From Ichthyophonus hoferi (taxonomy: Eukaryota; Opisthokonta; Ichthyosporea; Ichthyophonida; Ichthyophonidae), in NCBI GenBank assembly GCA_002751075.1, contig NAOQ01000223.1:62122-100041 (forward strand): a stretch of DNA of 37,920 nucleotides, in the 5' to 3' direction. The position numbers and the translations under genes are program-made. Positions 1-11,334 of this stretch are shown piece by piece. The stretch's first letter is position 1. Each line of letters starts with the position of its first letter. The notes beneath the pieces are model-generated. The model ran no database searches and was not told where the DNA came from. It saw only the letters and a program-made list of their open reading frames with translations.

Positions 1-590
1 ATCATATCTCCGAGGAGCGGGAAAAAAACGACTGACTAGTGTATTTGTGTTAATCGCCGATTAATACAAAATATGTATACTTTACTTGTGATTACTCCCA
101 CAAACTATCCTACATAAAATCTGATATTGTGAGATATAGAATCTTGTGTGTTCATTTTGAATGTATAAAAATCAAGATTAACCACTATCGAACCATATTT
201 GTGCCCTTGATCAGTGATTAATACCAATCAAGGCGATTAATCTAATTAATCTGTTATTAATCTTGTAATTACTTCCTTAACAATCGCAATAAACCAATAC
301 TAAAAGTAAGAAATGTGTCAAATTTTGGTCTAGGGCATTACAACTCTAGTCCTAATTATAGGCTATATGTATATATGTGTATATATACGAATATATAGAT
401 ATATATGTATATCTGTGTCTTTGAAGAATAATCGTCCGCTTTTTTTGACGCGATATTGGATATTTTTAAAAACCAAAATGGCTGGCTTATATCCAACCAA
501 AGAAGCTATATTGAATTAAATAATTAAGCATTGATTTAAACAAATGTGTGAGGCTATAAACAACAGAGCCGCTAATTTGTACTTAATCAG

Positions 591-2980
591 CTTAACGGAA
601 TCAAGGACCAATTAGCATTGTGTGAAGCGATGGGAAAGGAAAAAGAGGAGGAAACTATTGCCCTACGATTGGAGGTAGTATACATATATAACTTATCCTA
701 TTGGTGTATTCGTTATCTCTGTCATCTATTAATATAACTGATGTTATTGGGGGATTTTTATTCTCTGTAACCAACTATGTAAGACCAACTTCATCTACAT
801 ATATACATATATTGCACAATCCTTATCTCTCATTCTATAAGACTATTAGTTGCTATCCTATTTCTTTACTTTTATCTCTCTTCTCACTCTTCCTCTACTA
901 ACCTCCCCCCTCTTATATCCTATATCCGGCCTGTAGGTAGCAGAGGCCCAGGAGGAAAACTACAATAAGGCTGTAGTTAACGATGAACTGTGTGCTCAGC
1001 TCCAATCAATGCAGGTAGTTAAATTTTATTTATTTATTTCTATTGGTAGTTAGTATGTACTCTTTTTTCTCTTTTTTCATTGGTTTTTTCTACAACTAAT
1101 TTTTATAAGATCATAGTATGGTATACTAAGTTTCCTAACTTAGTTGATCTTACAATATAGAAATGTATATATATATTAGATATTCACATACTTTCCTTCA
1201 TCCTGATAGATGCAACATCAAGTAACAAATACCCACAAGTGGCAGGCAGATAATGACGTCAAGCAGTGTGAGGAATGTGAATGTACATTTTCATTTACTA
1301 ATAGAAAGGTGGGTGGGCATGTGTGTTATGTTTGGAAAGATGATACTAGATTATGGTACATTGTAGTTTATTGTAGGTAGTTTCATGTATATAGGTCTAT
1401 GTATTGTATGTAGATGCAGATAATATAATATAATAACACCTTGCTAAATAATTATATCCATCCAATCATTCTTTTTATATCTTTAATTATTAAAATCAAA
1501 TATTGTTTAATAGCGTACAATGATTGATATAATATGTACGATACAATATATATTATATCTTAATTGATATTATTATTGAATGTGCATTTTTATTGGACAC
1601 TGGTGTTTAATATAATCGCTAGGGCTAGACTGCTTTAACAGAGTTTAATAGAGTTATTTATTGGAGTAGGATTTGCTTTGCTAGGCCAAAAAACGCTGAA
1701 GTATGCCTTGCCTTTTATGGTAATAACTACAAAAGGATTAAAATTTATTTGTCCGAATCAATGCTTGACCTCTAATACTAATAAGCCATAATAATCTCTC
1801 TTTCTATTCTCTCTCTCTTACCTACACTTACTTACTATTATTATTTTTCTCTATCTCACTATTTTGCTCTCCCGCTTTTATTCTTTCTCTCTCTTTTTCT
1901 CTCTTTCTCTCTCTCGGTCTTACTCCATTTATTCTACTCCTCTATTTCTCTCCCTTGCCTTTCTTTCTTTCATTGCATATATCTCTTTATCTCTCTTTAT
2001 ACACTCAACCCCAATAACCTGTGATATGCAATCTATCGTGTTTTCCGTCGACACCTCAATGCATTACAGCATCATTGCCGCAACTGTGGGTAAGCAATAC
2101 ATATGTTTTTCTTATACGGTCTAACTACTTAATTAATACATCTGGTTTTTAATTGGCTATGTGATATATATTTACATTAAGTTTAAAATCACATCAAGGC
2201 CTTATAGTAACCATTGCCTAATAACGTATTCATATTATAGTAATCATAATCAACCTAAGTGGTTGGGCGTAATTTTTTAACTGTCTTTTTATAGTCAATC
2301 ATATACCAAGTGATACCGTGAAGTTAATTGAAGTATATTGTTGGCCAGTATATTATATTTAAGCTAAACAAATTATTACTGCTATCTCATTGACCCCCTG
2401 GCCATCGTTAAAAATTTGTATAATAGAAATAAAACAAGTTGGACGCATTTTCATTTACCCTTAATAGCAATAGTAAGTTACCTTTCAATATTAAAGCTTC
2501 CTAAATATAAAAGGATATGCACTACTGGATAGTACGACATATTGTTGTTTGACCATATTTTCTATGATGACGTCATGCGTTGGTTTAACTATATGTCACA
2601 TATATACCTCTTACTTATTGCATATAACCTTTTCTGTGGCTATCTGACTGGTGTTTCTTTTTTGCATTTTCTTAATTAATATGGATATAAGTACATTGTT
2701 GTAGATATGTGTTTATGTATGCGTATGGATATGCATATATTTATGCACATATATTTATTCATACCCGTGCCTATTTTTACACTTTCAGATACATAATATC
2801 AAACTATCATGCATACATTCATCCATACATACATACACTAACACACATCACATACACAGGCATATATACTGTGGTGACTGTACCACCCGTACACATCAAC
2901 TGGCCACATCACGCCGCCCTGTGCGTATATGCAACAAATGCTACTTCCAAATAATAGCTCGGAATACTCCAACACCATAA
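591..2980 (+). CDS. FYVE zinc-finger protein with coiled coil, 3' part of gene (5' end not found)
   Basis: Predicted endosomal phosphatidylinositol-3-phosphate-binding protein. Exons: 591-674, 937-1014, 1210-1308, 2070-2089 and 2860-2980, stop TAA. Phases agree across all four introns and give 133 visible residues. Residues 1-60 are Glu/Lys/Gln-rich and look like coiled coil. The FYVE domain spans about 64-122. It has the WxxD motif as WQAD (65-68), the basic core RKHHCRNCG (86-94), the RVC-type motif as RIC (116-118) and all eight zinc ligands: C74, C77, C90, C93, C98, C101, C118 and C121. The protein ends 11 residues after the last ligand pair, so FYVE is C-terminal, as in EEA1-type proteins. 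All splice sites are GT-AG, and the last intron has a CTAAC-like branch site near 2838. No start codon or earlier exon was recognised. The domain call is secure; the 5' boundary at 591 is less so. Confidence 0.85.
1309..2069 (+). other. FYVE gene intron 3 with CT-rich tract
   Basis: A 761-base intron between the exon ending in RK and the 20-base exon starting with HHC. It contains a pyrimidine-rich low-complexity tract (about 1795-1995, mostly CT and TCTC runs). That tract creates a long but meaningless open frame running across the acceptor and the microexon in the wrong phase. Nothing else is recognised in it. Confidence 0.7.
2070..2089 (+). other. 20-base microexon of the FYVE gene
   Basis: Flanked by acceptor ATTACAG (ending 2069) and donor GTAAGC (from 2090). 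It encodes HHCRNC plus two bases of the next Gly codon, in phase with both neighbours. It carries most of the basic phosphoinositide-binding signature and two zinc ligands. Confidence 0.85.
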
Positions 2981-4254
2981 AATATATTTTCTAAGTCTGC
3001 TAACCGTTGTGTTTATTTTTCAGGCAATTTATATTCGGTTATTATAGATTATAGATACTAATAGTATTACTATAGGTGTAGTTAACATAGTTTAATTAAG
3101 TTCAACTAGTCACTGTTTACCTGTGTGTAAATTGCATGTGTATACTAGAAGTATAATAATAATGTATGCTGGGAATAGTATTATCATATATTATGCTATG
3201 TTATGTTATAGTAGAGTATAGTATATTATACTATACTATATTATACTATATTATATTATAGTACATTACAATCTATTTTTGCAATTTATGATATATTATT
3301 ATTTTAAAGGTATGCATTAATTGGTTGTTTAAATATATTATATGCCTGCATGGCCTTTATTGATATTAGTCTAGTTTTTAAGTTAAATTGATCATATGTT
3401 GATGAAAGGAACAGAGATGCATAGAAAAAAGAAGAAACGATTGGACGAGTTTGCATCTACTATTGTTATGTGTAGATATATCATTCCTACTTAGACATAA
3501 CGTGAAACTGAAGAAGTATCCAATAAACCCTCCGGAAATGAATCTTAAACGCCCTTTATTGGGCATTATCTTTTAATTATGGGGCACATGGAAGAATATA
3601 TGTAATCGGATGTAGGCACTACATTTTTGTATATCCATTTCTGTAAGCGATTGATGTAAAATTAGTGATCAAGTATCAGTAGTGTATGTATTTGTATACT
3701 GGAGTATTACACAGGGTTAGTATATATATGCTTAAAAGCATGTTTGATTGTGTAGGAGAATGAATGGTATACGATCATACACTCATTACATCGAACCTTA
3801 ATTTTAAAATTGTGAGACCATAAAATGTTTCTGTAGTCTTGGGATTCATGGATATAAATAGTGTTAATATAAAAATAACCATACAGATGAGAATAAATAT
3901 AGCTGCAGCTATTTTGCGTCAATGGTGAAGTTTCTGTGGATCTATTGGTTAGTTTGTGTAGGCCAACATCTGATTAATCTAACAATTAATTCAAATAGTT
4001 TTTAAGGAATTAAGTCTAAACTTTATTTTCTTAATTTGGTTCTCATGCGTAGTTTCGTGAAATTGCCATGGCCATTTCATTGGTCGATTATATTTATTGG
4101 TACCTAATTGGTTTTATCGTAATTTCCATTGATTAACCCTCTTTATTAGTTTTATTGCAATTAATATCTACTTCGACTACTTGCACCTGTTTTATTGCGT
4201 CAATAACAAATAATAACAGTTAAATAACCCATATATAGGTACTCTTTTTACTGA

Positions 4255-4380
4255 TTCAACCTCTTGTAATTGAGATGATAATGGAAAGATTAATTCATTG
4301 GTCAAGGCTAGTTGACCAAATATGATTTTGATCAACGGCTAAATTGATCTTTGTATCCAATCAATATGCATGTATGAATA
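4255..4380 (+). repeat. Dispersed repeat segment, partner of 12985-13115 in opposite orientation
   Basis: The stretch around TTGATCAACGGCTAAATT and the following ATCCAATCA is matched on the other strand at about 12985-13115 (TTGATCAACGGTTAATTT there) over roughly 120 bases with many substitutions. It is probably part of the same mobile family as 4955-5130. Boundaries are approximate and no coding capacity is seen. Confidence 0.55.
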
Positions 4381-4954
4381 TCTATCATAGTGCTATATAA
4401 CATTTCTCGAACTTATGTATTAAGCGCGTATTTACACATACCATAGATTGTGAGCCAATTAATAGCAAGGACCAAGACTAAACTGGAAAATAAATGAAAA
4501 ACACATAGAGATCTTATCTTATCTTAATAGCTCATCTTCTTAGAAATGATAAGAATTTAAAAAAATTCATTCTTGGTAATCTATGCCTTGATATGCCAAG
4601 CAACTACAAAATCTAAGAATTGCTTAATAGCCATCCATTACAACTCGCTATGCATATGCTTATTGCTATATTAATTCCAATCTATCTAAGATTGGTTTTT
4701 CATACGCTCCTCGTAAAATTGTTCAATCAAATCATATCACAGAACTAGCGTTAGAAATTCCGATTTGATTGGATTTTCTAAGAAAACCTCAGGAATTTAA
4801 GCCGAACCAATCAAATTGAAAATGTAATCGGCACAATCTATGCGCAAAATGGATAGATAAGACCAGGAGCGTGCCGTTAATTAGAAGGCTATTTTTTTAT
4901 GGCGCCCAGTTGCATCAACGCAAATATAAACTGCTGTAACTCTCTCCAGTGGTT

Positions 4955-5130
4955 GCAAGGCTAACTATGTATGCACGGGACCTCTGCCATTGACTAGTTC
5001 AGTTTTGATCAATCATTTTGAATGCATTTAACGCTAATAGATTACTCTAACTATTTTTCCAGACTGCATATGTAATAGTAATTGCTAATAATAGTAAATG
5101 ATTATAACTACATATAGAAATATGTAGATT
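4955..5130 (+). repeat. Dispersed repeat family A, copy 1
   Basis: Shares GGACCTCTGCCATTG and TTTTGATCAATCATTTTG with the inverse of 31585-31680, and the ATAATTGCTAATAATA-like segment with 15020-15060. Divergence is high, so this is an old, probably non-autonomous element. No ends or target-site duplication were resolved. Confidence 0.6.
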
Positions 5131-5735
5131 AATTAAATATTCCGGTTTAAATATCAATTAGTGCTTCCATTTCCTATTTACTTTCTCATGGTATCTACCT
5201 TATCATCTTGAGGTGTCATTAGACTGTTAATTTACTTATTCATTTATTAATTACTAAAGGCTTCCAAGCTTCCATTGGATTAATGGATTAAAAATCCATC
5301 CAATCTACATCTAAATCCCATAACAAATAGAGCTCTGGATCTACTACGCAAATAAGAGCATTCCTATTCCTATATAATACAGACTTACTTTAAAATACCA
5401 CTTAACATTTATCATACAGGAAAAGATAATATAATCTGTGTCTATTACTCTGCTACTGTTAAAATCTATTTCAGCTTTATCGTGTTTTCCACTTTTATTT
5501 TCGGTATTATAATATTATATTGTTTAAAAAAACTTTACTGCTTATAAATCTGCAATAGTATAGATACACCTCGAAGAGCCTACCGGGGCAGCTATATATT
5601 TTGTACACATTTTTGGATTTACAGAAGCACGAAAGAGACCTCTTGTAGTTTTACGTTATATACTTGTTCGCTTTAATTTTAAATCATAAAGGCTGGAATA
5701 TATTTTTTTTATGAATGAAAGCTTAAAATTGAAAA

Positions 5736-8404
5736 ATGAAGGTAGGTCAAAATTCGAAGCACGCCGAGGTTATGACGTTTGAACCCTCCGATCGAGCTAA
5801 GTTAAATATTTTTATTCTAAAAGCAACAAATATAGGATTCCGATTCCGAAAAGTAAACAGCCCTATAGCCCTGACTCTTTACCAAACTCCCAACCTGCCC
5901 TGCGCAACTACTTCTTCTGAATTTACAATCTGCACACTTGATCAGCAAAAAAGGATGCCGCAGAAGCTGAAGGCTTTAGAGGAAGAAAAAATAGATTGTC
6001 AGAATAATTTAGAACAAGGTGTCGTCAAGCCGGAAACTCCACTCAAAGATGAAGGAAAAGGTAAATCTCTAGTTTTTGTTTTTGTGGTGTATTATGTTTG
6101 TGTAGTACAATGCACCTACACATTTACGTGAATTATGCTTTACATGTACGTGTATGTCATTCATATTCGTTATATTTATTGCTTTAATATAAATATTTTT
6201 TATTAATCTTATCAAGCAGTTTGATTCGTCACAATAAGATATACAAGGGAATTTTGTTGTGTATATAGAAATTAAGCAATTGGTCGCCTGGGTTCTTTCT
6301 GCTTATCCCAAATCAGGTTCCACTGATTCCTCAATACAATTTAAACATGGCATAGCTGCATATCACTTGGTAACTACGAGCACAGATTAACTCCTTTATT
6401 ATTATTATTATTATTATGCCTATTAATAATAATTTTATATAAAAGCGATACATTTCAAAATAATATTTTTGCCAACTATCTCTCACCTTGTTCGCCTAGG
6501 ATTGTAACTCGATAAAATTTTCTGTCATCTTCCCATTATTACGCAGTATCTTAATCTACTTCAATGTGTTTTAATATTTTATTTTTATGATAATTAAATC
6601 GATGACCAACTTATTTAATAATTGAAACTGGAAAATTACTGAAGATGGAAAGAGATCTAAATTATTACACATTTTAAGACATTATATTTATATACACTCT
6701 CACTTTGCTTCACGATTATATTGTCAAAAATATATAATCCTTCACTTCCCCTCAGAGCAAGACAGCGTAAGATCTTTACCTAGAAAAAAATCTACTGAAC
6801 ATGAAAGAACTATTAATAAGCTATCCGCTTCTGCCCTGACAATGTTTAAACGAATGTCAAGAATCAATTTATCGTAAGTATTATATGTTTTGTATATCTC
6901 TTGTAATCGTATATCAAATATAATGGTATAATTTTACATTATTCTATTGCTAAACATTTTTTTCTAATGTAATATATATATATACTGGTATTCTTTCTTA
7001 TTTTATTACTCATTTTAATATCAAATCTACCTAATATATTCAATCATTCTGTTAATATATCTCTTAGAGTATTTCCATTTATTGTTCTCCGTTCTCACAT
7101 TATTTATCCCTATTAGGGAATCCACTGAAATGCCAGATGTCATATTAGAGAGAATTAAAAAGCAATTATTTGACGATATGGATGACAGAGTTGTAAGTAT
7201 AGTTTTGAGTTCATACATGTAATATCCTGTTCTTAACAAACTTTTTTATTCTAAAATTGATATATTCATATTCACGTATATATATTCAATGAATGATGAA
7301 CTAAATAACCATAACCCAAAAGGCTTTATTTTAAAAAAAGTTTGAGGACAGATAGAGTGATAATAGATAATATATAACCACGTAGTACATGTGCATACCA
7401 ATCAATTTTTGAACATCTTTATAATGATTTATAGTTATTTACAATAACATAATTTTTTGTTACATTGTGCTTTATTTCATATCATACAGATGCGGGAAAA
7501 TTTTGGAACCTACCTATCATCAGAGTATATGGAAGAGAACCTTTATGCTTGGTTAGCAGTAAAGCATTTTTTGAACTGTAACTCACCAACCTATGCAAAT
7601 GCCCTTGCTATTTATAAAACCTATTTTGGATCTGGATCACATTGGGAAGTTAATATCTCACTACCGGTATGTACTGCTTCTTTTTATATACATATCTGCA
7701 TTTTTTCCGTTTTACTTTTTCTAACTATAGTCTTGCATAAATATCCAATGTTTGCCCATTCACCATCTCTCTTCCTTTCTGTCTTTGTACTTGGATATAA
7801 TACAGAGAGTTCATTGATTTTTACAAAGAATTCATATTAAATTTAACTAGGCTGGAATGACTTCCCTTTCTGGTAATAAGCGAATATAATAACAATAAAT
7901 AAAAAAGAATGAACTGTACACGTGCAGTAGATGCTTTGGTTTCAACAATAACCCAACCCATTTACTTCTTTTTACCTTACCCCTTATCACGGTTAATTTA
8001 CTTATACCTCCCAATCGTTAGATTGCCAATAAACTGGATACTACCTTTAGGACCAGTAGGAGCAGGGACCCCTCTATCCTATATGACGTCACGTGCTCAT
8101 TTAAAGAAGTCCACAGTAGTCTTACTTTTTATTTAGCCAAAATATATTATTCGTATCGTACTCAACAATGCATGGTTGTATAAGGCGTGCCAGTATCAAA
8201 ATTAGAAACCATAGCCGATAGAAGAATAATGGGTGTATAGGTATGTCCATTTCTACATACTTACATGTTTCCATTCCATCTAGAGATATTATTATGAACC
8301 GTTCCCATAAATATCTATGCAAGTATGATGCAGTGTGGATGACCGACCTGTCCCAGAGCCAATCGTACCTGATGCTATGTTTTTATACAGGGCAAGACAA
8401 ATGA
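5736..8404 (+). CDS. RGS-domain protein with possible MSP/VAP-like N-terminus
   Basis: Predicted regulator of G-protein signalling, which would act as a GTPase activator for a G-alpha subunit. Exons: 5736-6060, 6756-6873, 7117-7192, 7490-7666, 7851-7872 and 8286-8404, stop TGA; phases match and total 278 residues. Residues about 10-75 (FEP, FRFRK, then a Pro/Thr/Ser beta-rich stretch) resemble an MSP/VAP beta-sandwich; this is an inference. Residues 75-145 are Lys/Glu-rich. The RGS box begins near 150 and includes FGTYLSSEY, EENLYAW (188-194), AIYKTYF and EVNIS (226-230). Its last helices, ending in SYLMLCFY, come from the final exon. The 22-base exon restores near-canonical spacing: 47 residues from EVN to the final Tyr, against 49 in RGS4 as I remember it. 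Exons 1-4 are firm. The microexon and the 8286 acceptor are less certain; acceptors at 8221 or 8224 also keep frame but add extra residues. Confidence 0.8.
7851..7872 (+). other. Putative 22-base microexon of the RGS gene
   Basis: Preceded by TTAACTAG and followed by the weak donor GTAATA. It encodes AGMTSLS plus one base. It links the phase-0 end of the exon at 7666 to a phase-1 start at 8286 and gives the RGS domain its normal length. The splice sites are weaker than in neighbouring exons, so the support is mainly phase and domain length. Confidence 0.5.
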
Positions 8405-8467
8405 TTGGTAATAAGGTTTGATGGCTTTTACTAAAGCCAAAACCAATATAAAGGAAAGAAAAGAAAA

Positions 8468-8566
8468 ATGAATGACCGAAGACAGCAGCCGGGTAAACGC
8501 AACGTTATTAGAGTCATATATAACGAAAACAGTCAAACGGTCGAAGATTGTAAGCACTCAATTTAA
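8468..8566 (+). CDS. Short basic ORF (32 aa) just after the RGS gene, unknown
   Basis: The frame is open from 8438 with an ATG at 8468. Its start is very basic (KGKKRK before the Met, then RRQQPGKR) and it continues as NVIRVIYNE to TAA at 8564-8566. It lies 64 bases after the RGS stop on the same strand. It could be an alternative last exon of the RGS gene, a tiny gene or chance. No family is recognised. Confidence 0.2.
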   Translation: MNDRRQQPGKRNVIRVIYNENSQTVEDCKHSI

Positions 8567-9879
8567 TCACCTACCCCAATTTTGCCTGCCATATCAATTT
8601 TAAATACTTCATCATTGTGACTCCGAATGCGTTAATTGTTCGTCACATATTTAGTAAATACAAATTAAACTGTAATTAAAGTTAAAACAAACTGTTGGTA
8701 AATTTACAATTAAGTGATTAAATTTTACCTCTTTGTTATGTATCGATTTACACTGTTAACCACGCCTTTAGGTACAGCAGTTTAAATTCATGGTTGAAGG
8801 TAACTATGCCTCCAGTTGTGTATTTTAATCATGCAAATATGTTTCAGATTGTCTTTGGTGTTTTCCATCTCTAATTGAGAATCAGATTACAATGTATGTG
8901 ATAGTATAAATTTGCAATATGTAATAAAAATTAAAAAGTATTTGGAAAGAGCGAAGTGAAAAGAGTCGAAGTGTAGAATTTGGCCTGTACCGTGGCACTT
9001 ACTTTCATTATCATTTTTATTTGGTGCATCTTAATGTCTTTAGACCAGTACAATTTCTTTTACATGAGACACAATGTAAATTCAAGTAATTTAATCTACA
9101 CAATGAAGTACACTTTGGAACAAGACCTATATTTTAAATTTTTATGGTTAGGCAGTTTTTGGTCCAAGTATGTCAATTATTTATATCTGACACTGCCATT
9201 ACTCAATAAAATATAGCAATGCGTGTATTAAAAATCATAAATATATTTTAAATTCCAGTGTACCCAGACCGAATAAAAAGATACTACGAGTGAAAAAAAA
9301 CATCTAGTTAAAATAAAAAAATAAACCTTAAAAAACATAAAAGCACTGCATAAAGTTTCCATTTTTTTCTACGGTATGTTGACAGATTTTTGTGTGCATT
9401 TTAGCGAGCTCACTTCCATTTCATAATCGGGATTGTGATTGACTAAGTCTTGATCTATTTCATCTCATTTGCCCAGAGTAAACAGTTAACTATTTGCAGC
9501 ATTACGTATGTGTTAACGAATAGATTTGCAGCCAAGTATATAATTCCCAAAAAATACAATTGGTAGGCAACGCATCACCGATAGGGATAAACCAATAGAG
9601 TGGCTCTTGCCTAGTGAAATTCACATAGCAAGGGTAGATCTAATATATTACATTACATTAAATTATACATTTATTTACACTGATCAAACAAACTCCTTGA
9701 TGAAATCCACCTGGCAGCGGATAAAAGGGAGTTACGCATCTTAATAAAGGGACTGGGTTACACGCAAAATAATAAAACTTCTAATAGTATGTTTAAAAAC
9801 CATTGGTTAACACTATCTTATAACCACGGTGAATTCCCGAACTAGACATATATTAATCCATTTCCGATTATATACCTTG

Positions 9880-9925
9880 GGTCCAGATAGCATATTGTTT
9901 AGACATCCTGCTGAATCTAGCAATA
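9880..9925 (-). repeat. Dispersed repeat family A, short fragment
   Basis: Contains TTGGGTCCAGATAGCATATT, which matches TTGGGTCCAGATAACATATT at about 31692 and its inverse at about 14900. Only the core is recognisable here; the flanks have diverged. Confidence 0.5.
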
Positions 9926-10175
9926 TTGGTTCAATCCATACCAGTGGTTGATATAACTTCCACAATGCATGTCAGTCATGACAAAGTAGAAACTACCTAT
10001 TGCATTGTCTAGGACACAATGTATTTAGTCTTCCACTTCTAATACATGAAACTGTGCTTGGGTCATATACGCAAACAGACATTTAACTATCAAATGGCTC
10101 AGGTATGACATAGGTATACTGATATTGAATCCTAAAAATAACCAAGATTGCTGTGGCTCTAGGTCTAGGTAGGTT

Positions 10176-10455
10176 CTAAGGTCTTCCAACGTAAGTGAAA
10201 AAAAGAATTACAGCTAAAATGTCAAACAACAATCGTGCACGGGGGAAAAAAAAAATGCCAATGGCATAATTGACTCCAATTCCAATTATATATATAGATA
10301 TACTGCCAACGTCATATGGGGTAGTGGCAACTTGCTCTTTATTATTAATTGCATTTGTACGGAATGACAGCCGCTTCAGCTTCTTCCTCTGGTTCAGTGA
10401 AAGCATTGTATAGATTTTTTATATCATAAACATATAGAGAGAGGCAAGATAAATA
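10176..10455 (-). CDS. Two overlapping open frames, possible exon of an unknown minus-strand gene
   Basis: On the minus strand one frame (10176-10406, ATG start) has a basic start (NQRKKLKRLSFR) followed by hydrophobic stretches. A second frame, open from about 10455 down to TAA near 10335, contains the acidic run TEPEEEAEAAVIPY, which looks more like a real exon. Only one can be genuine and neither matches a family I know. Splice sites are not convincing. Confidence 0.2.
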
Positions 10456-11242
10456 AGTGAATTATAATAGGCAACGTGACCTTTAGGTCTGATAGGTATA
10501 TTATATATTATGCTCAATTAAATATTGCTGGTACTATATTTGAGTTTCCAAGTCATCTAGACTTTAACCGAAAAGCTTAATTTGTTTATGTCTGCATATA
10601 AAGATGCATATATTATAAAGAGTAGTGTGGAAATCGGAGCCTGTCATTGTGTACCAATGTCTGCAAACACGTGACTGGACTTAGCCTTGGGGAAGGCCCT
10701 ATGAATTTGGAATTATATTTTTTAATCTTTTTATAACCACACTACCGTTAACCATAGGGTCGCTAAAATACATGGGACAGACTTGCAACAAAATAAAAAA
10801 TATGTGCTTCATGGCGTATCTTATCACATAATGGAACATGCTTATATCATATGATAGCAGTATTTAAAATCGATTTTAAACCGTTGAATAAAGTTTACAT
10901 TTTGGTTGTCTAAAAATCTTTGCACAAAGAAAGGTAAAAATAAAAAAATGTGAAACGTTTAGATAACTAGCAGATTGAAGGGTTTAAATTGATTAAATTA
11001 TAAATGCTTTTTATTATTAGTATATGTAAATTAACTACATTATTATATTTTATATATAAGTGAATACCTTTTACCTTTTACTCTTGTTTAACCACCTATG
11101 TAGACGTATACGAGATAAAACTAGTGCAATAATTGCAGTTTTATCCAATAGGAATGCAGATTGCCAATGTAATTTCGTGGCTCCCCAACAAACTTTTTAG
11201 CACTTCAGCTATAATGGAAGTCCATTCCATTACTTTTAAGGC

Positions 11243-11250
11243 ATATATAT
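11243..11250 (+). promoter_or_regulatory. TATA-like element upstream of cathepsin B gene
   Basis: TATATATA lies 85-92 bases before the ATG at 11335, within a moderately AT-rich leader. Position is compatible with a core promoter, but TATA runs are common in this window, so the support is weak. Confidence 0.25.
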
Positions 11251-11334
11251 ACCTTTGGGTTACATTTGGGTTTCCAAGGCCTAAAATTGTCTTTCACATA
11301 TAAGCTAAAAAAAAATAAGTGTTAAACATTTGAA

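Larger units (their letters stand above)
2981..5735. other. Intergenic, no firm gene; low-complexity DNA and degenerate repeat
   Basis: No coding exon could be supported. A TATAC/TATAT-rich tract lies at about 3190-3260. Short open frames exist on both strands over 3378-3568 and on the minus strand at 3707-3922, without a recognisable protein or clear splice context. From about 4255 to 5130 the sequence matches other places in the window and belongs to a degenerate dispersed repeat (separate entries). The last 500 bases before 5736 look like ordinary AT-rich upstream DNA. Confidence 0.5.
8567..11334. other. Intergenic, weak ORFs only
   Basis: No gene can be supported with confidence. An open frame at 8980-9216 (+) is hydrophobic and AT-biased without a recognisable domain. 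About 9880-9925 is a fragment of repeat family A in minus orientation. At 10176-10455 two overlapping minus-strand frames look mildly coding (separate entry). 10863-10880 is a perfect 18-base palindrome. The last 120 bases hold a TATA-like stretch upstream of the protease gene. Confidence 0.5.

Noticed and set aside
1864-2124. 86-residue plus-strand ORF rich in Ser, Phe and Leu
   Set aside because: It is produced by a CT-rich intron tract and runs over the FYVE microexon in the wrong frame.
9890-9945. tRNA-like GGTTCAATCC box
   Set aside because: No matching acceptor stem or anticodon arm upstream, and the segment lies beside a fragment of repeat family A.
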